Under the pieces are notes generated by a model. The model was not told where the DNA came from. It worked only from the letters and a program-made list of their open reading frames with translations, and did no database searches. Positions 54,347 to 62,737 of a DNA stretch of 64,000 nucleotides are shown one piece after another. Source of the DNA: Aureivirga marina (GTDB taxonomy: Bacteria > Bacteroidota > Bacteroidia > Flavobacteriales > Flavobacteriaceae); contig NZ_JADPIB010000009.1 of NCBI RefSeq assembly GCF_015767265.1, positions 1-64,000 of the forward strand. Direction: 5' to 3'. A program made the position numbers and the translations under genes. Within the stretch, counting starts at the first letter, position 1, and the number at the start of each line of letters is the position of its first letter.

Positions 54347-55693
54347 TTACAAATCAAATTCTAAATCAACGTTTAGTTTTTTAGCAATGATTTGATTTAT
54401 TTTCTGTTTTAAAGCAGGAACTTTTACATGATCTAAAGCTTCATTTGCGAAAGCATACATTAATAAAGCTTTTGCGTTTTCCTTAGAAATTCCTCTTTGC
54501 TGCATATAGAATAAAGCGCTTTCATCTAATTGTCCAATTGTACAACCGTGAGAACATTTTACATCATCTGCAAATATTTCTAATTGAGGTTTTGCATTAA
54601 TTGCTGCAGAATCTCCAATTAAAATATTATTATTTTGTTGGAAAGCATTTGTTTTTTGAGCTTCTTTTTCCACAACTACTTTTCCGTTGAAAACTCCATT
54701 TGATTTGTCATCAAAAATACCTTTGTATAATTCATGACTTTCACAATTTGGATGTTTGTGGTGAACTAAAGTATGGTTGTCAACTAATTGTTTTCCTCCA
54801 ATAATTGAAAGACCATTTAAGTTAGAAGTAATATGCTCTCCTTCGTGGTAAAATTCTAAATTATTTCTCGTCAATTTTCCTCCAAAAGAAAAAGTATGCA
54901 CAGAAGCAATACTATCTTGTTTTTGTGATACAAAAGTACTGTCAATTAAAGAAGCATTTTCTGTGTCATTTTGAACCTTGTAATAGTCTACAATTCCTCT
55001 TTTATGAACGAAAATTTCAGTAACGCTATTTGTTAGAGTTACATTAGATTCGCTTAAGTTTTGGTGACGTTCAATAATTTGAACGTGAGAATTTTCACCG
55101 ACAATTACAAGATTTCTTGGCTGAACTAACAATTCTTTTTCAGTTCCTGTAGAGAAATTTAAAATTTGAATTGCTTTTGGAACAACCGTATTTTTAGGAA
55201 TATTGATAAAAGCTCCTTCTTTAGAAAAAGCAGTATTTAAATTTGCTAAACTTTGATCTTCTTTTGCAATTGTATTAAAATAATTGTCAACGATCATTTT
55301 ATATTTTGGTTTAGAAAGAGCAGAAGACATTACGCAAATATCTAAACCATCATGTGTAGCATCAGAAAGAAAAGAGTTAAAAACTCCATCGATAAAAACT
55401 AATTTATACGATTCTATTCCGTGTACAAAGTATTTTTTTACATCACTTAAATCAATGTTTGAAGAAGCTTTTGGAAAAATACTATAATCATGATTTAATA
55501 CAGAACGTAAGCTAGTATATTTCCACTCTTCATCCTTTTTTGTTGGGAATCCTTGAGTTTCGAAATTATTGATAGCTTTTGTTCTAATGTCATGAATACT
55601 AGAATCCAAGTCAATGCTTGCATTGTTTTCAAACGCCAAAAATGATGATACTAATTTATCTTTTAATTCCATTTCATCTAAATTCAAAGCCAT
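54347..55693 (-). CDS. sufD: Fe-S cluster assembly protein SufD
   Basis: A 448-residue partner of SufB in the SufBC2D scaffold. The right-handed beta-helix core is followed by the C-terminal block ADDVKCSHGCTIGQLDESAL, whose histidine corresponds to the functionally important SufD His in E. coli. The ATG at 55693 gives MALNLDEMELKDKL; the methionine at residue 8 is an alternative start. It is the last gene of the operon here: the terminator follows at once, so no sufS or sufE is cotranscribed. Confidence 0.93.
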   Translation of the reverse strand: MALNLDEMELKDKLVSSFLAFENNASIDLDSSIHDIRTKAINNFETQGFPTKKDEEWKYTSLRSVLNHDYSIFPKASSNIDLSDVKKYFVHGIESYKLVFIDGVFNSFLSDATHDGLDICVMSSALSKPKYKMIVDNYFNTIAKEDQSLANLNTAFSKEGAFINIPKNTVVPKAIQILNFSTGTEKELLVQPRNLVIVGENSHVQIIERHQNLSESNVTLTNSVTEIFVHKRGIVDYYKVQNDTENASLIDSTFVSQKQDSIASVHTFSFGGKLTRNNLEFYHEGEHITSNLNGLSIIGGKQLVDNHTLVHHKHPNCESHELYKGIFDDKSNGVFNGKVVVEKEAQKTNAFQQNNNILIGDSAAINAKPQLEIFADDVKCSHGCTIGQLDESALFYMQQRGISKENAKALLMYAFANEALDHVKVPALKQKINQIIAKKLNVDLEFDL

Positions 55694-55755
55694 TTTGTTT
55701 TCGAGAATTAATTTACTTAAAGGTAAATATCAATTCTTTAAAAAACAAAAAAGCA

Positions 55756-56499
55756 TTAACTATTTTTAATCCAATCGTATCCTTTTTCTTCTAATTCTAG
55801 AGCTAATTCTTTTCCTCCAGATTTAACGATTTTTCCATCGTGTAAAACGTGTACAAAATCAGGAACGATATAATCTAATAATCTTTGGTAGTGTGTAATT
55901 ACGATTACAGCATTATCCTCAGATTTTAATTTATTTACTCCATTTGCAACAATACGTAATGCATCGATATCTAAACCAGAATCCGTTTCATCTAAGATTG
56001 CTAATTTAGGTTCTAACATTGCCATTTGGAAAATCTCATTTCTTTTCTTTTCTCCTCCTGAAAATCCTTCATTTAAAGAACGAGATAAGAATTTGCGATC
56101 GATTTCTAATAATTCAGATTTCTCACGAATTGTTTTCAACAAATCTTTGGCTGGCATTTCTTCCAATCCTTTTGCTTTTCTTGTTTCGTTGATTGCAGAT
56201 TTGATGAAGTTTGTTACCGTTACACCTGGAATTTCAACAGGATATTGGAATGATAAAAATATACCTTTGTGTGCTCTTTCTTCTGGAGCTAATTCGATGA
56301 TATCTTCATCATCTAAGATGATTTCTCCTTCTGAAACTTCATAATCTTCTCTTCCAGCAATAACAGAAGATAAAGTACTTTTTCCAGCACCGTTTGGTCC
56401 CATGATTGCGTGTACTTCTCCTGGTTTTACTTCTAAGTTAATCCCTTTTAGGATTTCTTTTTCGTTAATACTTGCGTGTAGATTGTTAATTTTTAACAT
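55756..56499 (-). CDS. sufC: Fe-S cluster assembly ATPase SufC
   Basis: A 247-residue ABC-type ATPase of the SufBCD complex. Walker [10 protein letters not shown] is at about 34-42, the SufC-type signature is [12 protein letters not shown], Walker B is [12 protein letters not shown] and the switch histidine is in VITHYQRL. It sits between sufB (12 bases) and sufD (62 bases). Confidence 0.96.
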   Translation of the reverse strand: MLKINNLHASINEKEILKGINLEVKPGEVHAIMGPNGAGKSTLSSVIAGREDYEVSEGEIILDDEDIIELAPEERAHKGIFLSFQYPVEIPGVTVTNFIKSAINETRKAKGLEEMPAKDLLKTIREKSELLEIDRKFLSRSLNEGFSGGEKKRNEIFQMAMLEPKLAILDETDSGLDIDALRIVANGVNKLKSEDNAVIVITHYQRLLDYIVPDFVHVLHDGKIVKSGGKELALELEEKGYDWIKNS

Positions 56500-56511
56500 C
56501 GTAATATATTT

Positions 56512-57960
56512 TTATCCTACAGATCCTTCTAAACTAATTTCTAATAATTTTTGTGCTTCTACAGCGAACTCCATTGGAAGTTTATTCAATACTTCTTTAC
56601 TAAATCCGTTTACAATTAATGCAATCGCTTTTTCCGTATCGATTCCTCTTTGGTTACAATAGAATAATTGATCTTCACCAATTTTACTTGTAGTTGCCTC
56701 GTGCTCGATTTGAGCTGTTTTATTTTTTGCTTCAATATATGGGAAAGTGTGTGCTCCACATTCATTACCCATTAATAAAGAATCACATTGAGAGAAGTTA
56801 CGCGCATTTTCAGCTCTAGCTCCAATTTGCACTAATCCTCTATAACTATTTTGTGATTTTCCAGCAGAAACTCCCTTAGAAATAATAGTACTTTTTGTAT
56901 TTTTTCCTAAGTGAATCATTTTTGTTCCTGTATCTGCTTGTTGGAAATGGTTTGTTACTGCTATAGAATAAAATTCTCCAACAGAATTATCTCCTTTTAA
57001 TACACAAGATGGATATTTCCAAGTTACAGCTGAACCTGTTTCTACTTGTGTCCAAGAAATTTTTGCGTTTTTCTCGCAAAGTCCTCTTTTTGTTACAAAG
57101 TTGAAAACTCCTCCTTTTCCTTCTGCATCACCAGGGAACCAGTTTTGTACAGTTGAATATTTGATTTCAGCATCATCCAAAGCGATTAATTCAACCACAG
57201 CAGCGTGTAATTGGTTTTCATCTCTTTGTGGCGCTGTACATCCTTCTAAGTAACTTACATAACTTCCTTCATCAGCAATTACTAAAGTACGCTCAAATTG
57301 TCCTGTTCCTCCTTCGTTAATTCTAAAATATGTAGAAAGTTCCATTGGACATCTTACACCTTTTGGAATATAACAGAATGAACCATCTGAGAATACAGCA
57401 GAATTTAATGCTGCATAGAAGTTATCTGTTTTAGGAACAATTGATCCTATATATTTTTTTACTAATTCTGGGTGATTTTGAATTGCTTCTGAAATAGAAC
57501 AGAAGATAATTCCTTTTTCAGCTAAAGTTTCTTTGAAAGTTGTAGCAACAGAAACAGAATCCATTACGATATCTACGGCTACACCAGCAAGTTTCTTTTG
57601 CTCGTCTAATGAAATACCTAACTTATTAAATGTTTCTAATAATTCAGGATCTACTTCATCCAAACTTTCATATTTATCTTTTTTCTTTGGAGCAGAATAA
57701 TAGCTAATGTCTTGAAAATTTGGTTTTTCATATTTAACATTTGCCCATTCTGGTTCTTCCATATCTTGCCAAATGCGGAAAGCTTCTAAACGCCATTCCG
57801 TCATCCATTCTGGCTCGTTTTTCTTTTTAGAAATGGCTCTTACGATATCCTCATTCAGTCCTTTTGGAAAAGTTTCTGATTCGATATCAGTATAAAAACC
57901 ATATTCATATTCTTTATGTTCTAACTCCTTCTTTAAGTCGTCTTCAGTAAACTTATTCAT
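56512..57960 (-). CDS. sufB: Fe-S cluster assembly protein SufB
   Basis: A 482-residue scaffold subunit. [16 protein letters not shown], the beta-helix core, and the C-terminal block [20 protein letters not shown] include the cysteine (NECGAHT) that corresponds to the sulfur-accepting Cys of E. coli SufB. It begins 46 bases after sufA. Confidence 0.96.
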   Translation of the reverse strand: MNKFTEDDLKKELEHKEYEYGFYTDIESETFPKGLNEDIVRAISKKKNEPEWMTEWRLEAFRIWQDMEEPEWANVKYEKPNFQDISYYSAPKKKDKYESLDEVDPELLETFNKLGISLDEQKKLAGVAVDIVMDSVSVATTFKETLAEKGIIFCSISEAIQNHPELVKKYIGSIVPKTDNFYAALNSAVFSDGSFCYIPKGVRCPMELSTYFRINEGGTGQFERTLVIADEGSYVSYLEGCTAPQRDENQLHAAVVELIALDDAEIKYSTVQNWFPGDAEGKGGVFNFVTKRGLCEKNAKISWTQVETGSAVTWKYPSCVLKGDNSVGEFYSIAVTNHFQQADTGTKMIHLGKNTKSTIISKGVSAGKSQNSYRGLVQIGARAENARNFSQCDSLLMGNECGAHTFPYIEAKNKTAQIEHEATTSKIGEDQLFYCNQRGIDTEKAIALIVNGFSKEVLNKLPMEFAVEAQKLLEISLEGSVG

Positions 57961-58006
57961 AATGTCGTATAAAAAAGATGTACAAAAGTACTAAATCTTA
58001 TTTTGT

Positions 58007-58336
58007 TTATAATGAAAAACTTTCTCCACAACCACAAGTTCTGCTTGCGTTTGGATTTTTAAACACAAAACCTGTCCCGTTTAAACCACCAGAATATTCT
58101 AAAGTAGTTCCAACTAAGTATAGAAAACTCTTTTTGTCCACAATAATTTTTACACCATTATCTTCAAAAATTTTATCGTCTTCCCCTTGTGAATTGTCAA
58201 ATTTCAAATCATAGGAAAGTCCGGAGCAACCACCACTTTTTACGCCCACACGAACGTAATCTGTTTCTGGGTTAAAACCATCGTCTGTCATTAACTCAAT
58301 GACTTTCTTTTTAGCTGTATCTGAAACTTTTATCAT
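58007..58336 (-). CDS. sufA: A-type Fe-S carrier (SufA/IscA/HesB family)
   Basis: A 109-residue protein with the three conserved cysteines, one in SGGCSGLSY near residue 36 and two in TCGCGESFSL at the end. It carries clusters from SufBCD to client proteins. It is the first gene of the suf operon, divergent from the CapA-like gene. Confidence 0.93.
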   Translation of the reverse strand: MIKVSDTAKKKVIELMTDDGFNPETDYVRVGVKSGGCSGLSYDLKFDNSQGEDDKIFEDNGVKIIVDKKSFLYLVGTTLEYSGGLNGTGFVFKNPNASRTCGCGESFSL

Positions 58337-58368
58337 AATTTTTAGGTAGATTAAGTCTAATTTCTTTG

Positions 58369-58376
58369 CAAAGGTA
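58369..58376 (-). promoter_or_regulatory. putative -7 element of sufA
   Basis: CAAAGGTA on the plus strand reads TACCTTTG, 32 bases before the sufA start. The expected -33 region (about 58395-58400) is occupied by the dyad at 58387-58400. Confidence 0.45.
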
Positions 58377-58386
58377 TTACTTTTAT

Positions 58387-58400
58387 ATGATATTTATCAT
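58387..58400. promoter_or_regulatory. dyad operator-like site 1 (sufA side)
   Basis: ATGATATTTATCAT: ATGATA, two bases, TATCAT, containing TGAT-N4-ATCA, the core shape of Crp/Fnr-family sites. It covers the presumed -33 position of the sufA promoter. Confidence 0.45.
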
Positions 58401-58427
58401 GTTTAATATATTAATATAATTAATATT

Positions 58428-58441
58428 ACGATAGTTATCAT
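58428..58441. promoter_or_regulatory. dyad operator-like site 2 (CapA side)
   Basis: ACGATAGTTATCAT, differing from site 1 at two of 14 positions. It covers the presumed -33 position of the promoter facing the CapA-like gene. The centres of the two sites are 41 bp apart. Confidence 0.45.
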
Positions 58442-58452
58442 CTATGAAAGTG

Positions 58453-58460
58453 TATCTTTG
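58453..58460 (+). promoter_or_regulatory. putative -7 element of the CapA-like gene
   Basis: TATCTTTG fits TAnnTTTG and lies 25 bases before the start codon. No TTTG lies at the -33 position; dyad site 2 does. Confidence 0.45.
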
Positions 58461-58485
58461 CAAAGTAAATCAATAACAAATTATT

Positions 58486-59571
58486 ATGAAAAGACTCTTA
58501 CCTTTTATTTTGTTTTTAAGCGTAATTTTAACAAATGCGCAGGAGGGTTCGGATCGAATTTCTCTTTTATTTATTGGTGATTTTATGGGACATATGGACC
58601 AAATCAACGCTGCTTATAATAAACAGACTAAAACCTACGATTATACAGAATGCTTTAAATATATTAAGGAAACTTTGTCAGAACCAGATGTTGCTATTGG
58701 AAATCTTGAAGTTACTTTAGGAATTAAACCTTATTCTGGTTATCCACAATTTAGTTCTCCTGAATCTTATGCTTCTGCGATTAAAGAAGCTGGAGTAGAT
58801 GTATTGATGACAGCAAATAATCATTCTTGTGATAAAAGAAAAAAAGGAGTTGAAAAAACAATTGCTGTTTTAGATTCTTTGGATATTGCACATACAGGAA
58901 CGTTTATCAATAGTGAAGTAAAACAAAAAACTTCTCCTTTAATTATTGAGAAAAACGGATTTAAAATCGCAATTATCAACTTTACTTACGGAACTAATGG
59001 AATTCCGCCAACAAAGCCAAATGTGGTTAATTATTTAGATAAAAAAGTGGTTAAAGCAGATATTGATAAAGCAAAAGCTGCTAATGCAGATCAAATAATT
59101 GCTTTTGTTCATTGGGGTAAAGAATATAAAGATTTACCATCACAATATCAGAAAGATTGGTACGCTTTCTTTAAAAAAGAAGGAATTACAATGGTAATCG
59201 GTGCGCATCCACATGTTTTACAACCAATGGTTTTTGACAAAGAAAGTGGTAACTTTGTCGCCTATTCTTTAGGAAACTTTGTTTCGCATCAAAGAACTTT
59301 TCCCAGAGATGGAGGAGCAGTATTAAAAATAGATTTAGTAAAAGACAACGAAAACAATACATTTATTGACAAAGCTGAGTATAAGTTAACTTGGGTTTAT
59401 GAGCCAATTGTAAATGGACAGAAACAATATTACATTTTACCAGTTTCAGAATTTGAAACAAATCAGAAATTCTTTAAAAGAAAAACTGATTACGATAAAA
59501 TGATGCGTTTTACAAAACATGCAAGAACTTTGCTTGGTAAGGAAAACAAAAATGTTACGGAATATAAATAA
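58486..59571 (+). CDS. CapA-family metallophosphatase-like protein
   Basis: A 361-residue exported protein: the signal peptide ends near TNAQ (about 19). The CapA/PgsA-type metallophosphoesterase domain shows GDFMGH near 31, GNLEVTLG near 72, TANNHSCDKR near 108, FVHWGKEY near 208, GAHPHVLQP near 242 and YSLGNFVSHQ near 260. Family members take part in poly-gamma-glutamate capsule synthesis or in envelope polymer modification; no other capsule gene is near. It lies 12 bases before thiL, so these two genes are probably co-transcribed. It is divergent from sufA. Confidence 0.85.
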   Translation: MKRLLPFILFLSVILTNAQEGSDRISLLFIGDFMGHMDQINAAYNKQTKTYDYTECFKYIKETLSEPDVAIGNLEVTLGIKPYSGYPQFSSPESYASAIKEAGVDVLMTANNHSCDKRKKGVEKTIAVLDSLDIAHTGTFINSEVKQKTSPLIIEKNGFKIAIINFTYGTNGIPPTKPNVVNYLDKKVVKADIDKAKAANADQIIAFVHWGKEYKDLPSQYQKDWYAFFKKEGITMVIGAHPHVLQPMVFDKESGNFVAYSLGNFVSHQRTFPRDGGAVLKIDLVKDNENNTFIDKAEYKLTWVYEPIVNGQKQYYILPVSEFETNQKFFKRKTDYDKMMRFTKHARTLLGKENKNVTEYK

Positions 59572-59583
59572 ACGATTAAAATA

Positions 59584-60639
59584 ATGATAGAAGATAAAAA
59601 TCCTAAAAGAACAAGTATTGGAGAGCTTGGAGAGTTTGGTTTGATTGAGTACTTGACAAAAAATATTAAAATTTCTCATTCTTCTACCATAAAAGGTATT
59701 GGTGATGATGCTGCTGTTTTAGATTTTAAAAATAAAAAAGCTGTAGTTTCGACAGATTTATTAGTAGAAGGAGTGCATTTTGATTTGGCTTATATGCCGA
59801 TAAAACATCTTGGATATAAAGCTGTAATGGTGAATTTATCGGATGTTTATGCAATGAATGCAGAAGCTACACATATTACAGTTTCTATTGCAATTTCTAA
59901 TAGATTTCCATTGGAAGCTGTGGAAGAATTATATAAAGGAATTCGTTTGGCTTGTGAGAAATATAATATTGATTTAATAGGTGGTGATACAACATCTTCT
60001 ACAAAAGGAATGTTGATTTCTGTTACTGCTTTTGGTGAAGCAAACGAGGAAGATATCGTTTATAGAAATGGAGCAAATAGCGGAGATTTATTAGTAGTTA
60101 CTGGTGATATTGGTGGTGCTTATTTAGGTTTACAAGTTTTGGAAAGAGAAAAACAAGTTTTCCAAGTAAATCCAAATATGCAACCTGATTTAGATATGTA
60201 TTCTTACATAATCGAAAGACAATTAAAACCAGAAGCAAGAAAAGATATTCCTGGACTTTTAAAAGCTTTAGATATCAAACCAACAAGTATGATTGATGTT
60301 TCTGATGGACTTTCGTCTGAGATTCTACATATTTGTAAACAATCAAAAGTTGGTTGTAATCTTTTTGAAGAAAAAATTCCTTTAGATCCACAAGTAATTT
60401 CTACATGTGAAGAATTTAAAGTTGATAGTACAACAATGGCTCTAAGTGGAGGTGAAGATTATGAATTGCTTTTTACAATCAAACAAGAAGATTATCCTAA
60501 AATTAAAGCAAATCCAAACTTTACAATTATTGGACACATGACACCAGAAGATGAAGGTGTGCATTTGATTACAAGAGCGAATCAAAAAGTAGAAATGGTT
60601 GCGAAAGGTTGGAATCCATTAAAAAAAGACGAAGAATAA
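59584..60639 (+). CDS. thiL: thiamine-monophosphate kinase
   Basis: A 351-residue enzyme that phosphorylates thiamine monophosphate to TPP, the last step of thiamine synthesis. SIGELGEFGLIEYL, KGIGDDAAVLDF, VSTDLLVEGVHFDL, MVNLSDVYAMNAEA, DLIGGDTTSS and IDVSDGLSSE are all the expected ATP- and Mg-binding blocks of ThiL in the PurM fold. It is placed after the CapA-like gene and is the only thiamine synthesis gene in the window; no riboswitch precedes it. Confidence 0.95.
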   Translation: MIEDKNPKRTSIGELGEFGLIEYLTKNIKISHSSTIKGIGDDAAVLDFKNKKAVVSTDLLVEGVHFDLAYMPIKHLGYKAVMVNLSDVYAMNAEATHITVSIAISNRFPLEAVEELYKGIRLACEKYNIDLIGGDTTSSTKGMLISVTAFGEANEEDIVYRNGANSGDLLVVTGDIGGAYLGLQVLEREKQVFQVNPNMQPDLDMYSYIIERQLKPEARKDIPGLLKALDIKPTSMIDVSDGLSSEILHICKQSKVGCNLFEEKIPLDPQVISTCEEFKVDSTTMALSGGEDYELLFTIKQEDYPKIKANPNFTIIGHMTPEDEGVHLITRANQKVEMVAKGWNPLKKDEE

Positions 60640-60663
60640 AAATTTTATTAAATAGTTTTAAAG

Positions 60664-60690
60664 AAACCGAGGAGAAATCCTTGGTTTTTT
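60664..60690 (+). terminator. rho-independent terminator after thiL
   Basis: Stem AAACCGAGGA (60664-60673), loop GAAA, stem TCCTTGGTTT (60678-60687) with one G-U pair, then T. Confidence 0.88.
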
Positions 60691-60741
60691 GTTTAAAAGT
60701 AAATCCAAAGCAAGTAAATTCTAGCAACAATTTAATTTTAC

Positions 60742-60749
60742 TAGCTTTG
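60742..60749 (+). promoter_or_regulatory. putative -7 element of the ABC-F gene
   Basis: TAGCTTTG fits TAnnTTTG and lies 17 bases before the GTG start. No -33 TTTG at the normal spacing. Confidence 0.35.
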
Positions 60750-60766
60750 TAAAAAATTAGATTATT

Positions 60767-62626
60767 GTGAATTATCTTTCAGTTGAAAATATATCCAAAG
60801 CATTTGGAGAACGAGTTTTATTTGAAAATTTATCGTTTGGAATTAATAAAGATCAAAAAGTAGCATTTGTAGCAAAAAATGGAAGTGGAAAAACTTCAAT
60901 TTTAAATATTATTGCTGGAAATGATACTCCAGATTCAGGGCAAATTATTACAAGAAAAGGAATTACGATTGCATTTCTTGCGCAAACCGATACTTTTAAT
61001 CCTGAATTGACAATTGAAGAAGCTATTTTTCATACCGAAAATCAAACGTTGAAAATTATTCAACAATATGAAAAAGCTTTGAAAAACCCAGAAAACGAAG
61101 AAGCTTACCAAAAAGCTTTTGAATTGATGGATCAACACAATGCTTGGGATTTTGAAACACAATACAAACAAATTCTTTCTAAACTTAAATTAGAAAATAT
61201 TAATACAAAAATCAGCGGTTTATCTGGAGGACAAAGAAAACGTCTTGCACTTGCAATCGCACTGATTAATAAACCAGATTTATTAATTCTTGATGAGCCA
61301 ACAAACCATTTAGATTTAGAAATGATTGAATGGTTAGAAAAATATTTTGCAAAAGAAAAAATGACACTTTTCATGGTAACACATGATCGTTATTTTTTAG
61401 AAAGAGTTTGTAATGAAATCATCGAATTAGATCATGGAAAATTATATCGATATAAAGGAAATTATTCTTATTATTTAGAGAAGAAAGAAGAACGAATTGC
61501 TATTGAACAACTTTCTGTAGAAAAAGCGAAAAATCTATTTAATAAAGAATTAGATTGGATGCGTAGACAGCCAAAAGCTAGAACTACAAAATCGAAATCT
61601 AGAATTGATGATTTCTTTGAGATTAAGAAAAAAGCACACCAAAGAAGAAAAGATCATGTCGTTCAGTTGGAAATCAATATGGAACGTATGGGAAGTAAAA
61701 TCTTAGAGCTTCATAATATTGGAAAATCATATGGTGATTTAAAGATTTTAGAGCAATTTGAATATGTTTTTAAAAAGGGAGAAAGAATTGGAATCATTGG
61801 GAAAAATGGAACAGGAAAATCTACTTTTTTAAATATTATTACAGGAAAAGAGCAAGTTGATGCAGGAAAAGTTGTTCCAGGAGAAACAATTAAATTTGGA
61901 TATTATTCACAGAAAGGAATTAAAATCAAAGAAGGACAGAAAGTTATTGAAGTGATTAAAGAGTTTGGTGAATATATTCCTCTTACAAAAGGAAGAAAAA
62001 TTTCAGCTGCTCAACTTTTAGAACGTTTTCTTTTTGATAGAAAAAAGCAATATGATTATGTAGAAAAATTAAGCGGAGGAGAACAAAAACGCCTTTATTT
62101 ATGTGCAGTTTTAATTCAGAATCCAAACTTTTTAATTCTGGATGAGCCAACGAATGATTTGGATATTGTGACTTTAAATGTTCTGGAAAGTTTCTTATTA
62201 GATTATCCTGGAAATTTAATTGTGGTTTCGCATGATCGTTATTTTATGGATAAAATTGTAGATCATCTATTTGTTTTTAGAGGAAATGCTGTAATTGAAG
62301 ATTTTCCTGGAAATTATTCTGATTTCCGAGTTTATGAAGATTCTACACCAAAAGAAGAAACTCCGAAAAAAGAAAAAATAGAAAAAGTTGCCAAAGAAAA
62401 AACTACGAAAGTTAAACTAAGCTACAATGAAAAGAGAGAGTTTGATAATTTGGAAAAAGACATTGCAACTTTAGAAGAAAAGAAAAAAGAAATCGAAGTG
62501 CTTTTTGCAAATGGAGAAGTAGAAGATGTACAGAAAACTTCGATGGAATTACAAGAAATAATGAATAGTATAGAAGAAAAAGAAGAACGCTGGTTTGAAA
62601 TTTCTTCAAAATTGGAAGGAGAATAA
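60767..62626 (+). CDS. ABC-F family ATPase (Uup-like)
   Basis: A 619-residue soluble protein with two ATP-binding cassettes and no membrane segments. Walker A sites are KNGSGKTS near 38 and GKNGTGKST near 343; signatures are LSGGQRKR near 150 and LSGGEQKR near 434; Walker B sites end in DEPTNHLDLEM and DEPTNDLDIV. A charged C-terminal coiled coil (about 520-619) makes it Uup-like. ABC-F proteins act on the ribosome or on DNA-related processes. The start is GTG at 60767 giving the family-typical NYLSVENISKAFGER; no ATG fits. Confidence 0.92.
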   Translation: MNYLSVENISKAFGERVLFENLSFGINKDQKVAFVAKNGSGKTSILNIIAGNDTPDSGQIITRKGITIAFLAQTDTFNPELTIEEAIFHTENQTLKIIQQYEKALKNPENEEAYQKAFELMDQHNAWDFETQYKQILSKLKLENINTKISGLSGGQRKRLALAIALINKPDLLILDEPTNHLDLEMIEWLEKYFAKEKMTLFMVTHDRYFLERVCNEIIELDHGKLYRYKGNYSYYLEKKEERIAIEQLSVEKAKNLFNKELDWMRRQPKARTTKSKSRIDDFFEIKKKAHQRRKDHVVQLEINMERMGSKILELHNIGKSYGDLKILEQFEYVFKKGERIGIIGKNGTGKSTFLNIITGKEQVDAGKVVPGETIKFGYYSQKGIKIKEGQKVIEVIKEFGEYIPLTKGRKISAAQLLERFLFDRKKQYDYVEKLSGGEQKRLYLCAVLIQNPNFLILDEPTNDLDIVTLNVLESFLLDYPGNLIVVSHDRYFMDKIVDHLFVFRGNAVIEDFPGNYSDFRVYEDSTPKEETPKKEKIEKVAKEKTTKVKLSYNEKREFDNLEKDIATLEEKKKEIEVLFANGEVEDVQKTSMELQEIMNSIEEKEERWFEISSKLEGE

Positions 62627-62659
62627 TTTTTAATTTTCCTTTGAAATAAGTAATTTTTT

Positions 62660-62715
62660 AATTGAACTGATGGATTTTTCTTGAAATCAGTTCAATTTCT
62701 TTTATTTTTACCCAA
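62660..62715 (+). terminator. probable terminator with long loop
   Basis: AATTGAACTGAT (62660-62671) pairs perfectly with ATCAGTTCAATT (62696-62707) across a 24-base loop, followed by T-rich TCTTTTATTTTT. The long loop makes it less certain. Confidence 0.55.
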
Positions 62716-62737
62716 AAACAAAACGATTTTAATAAAA

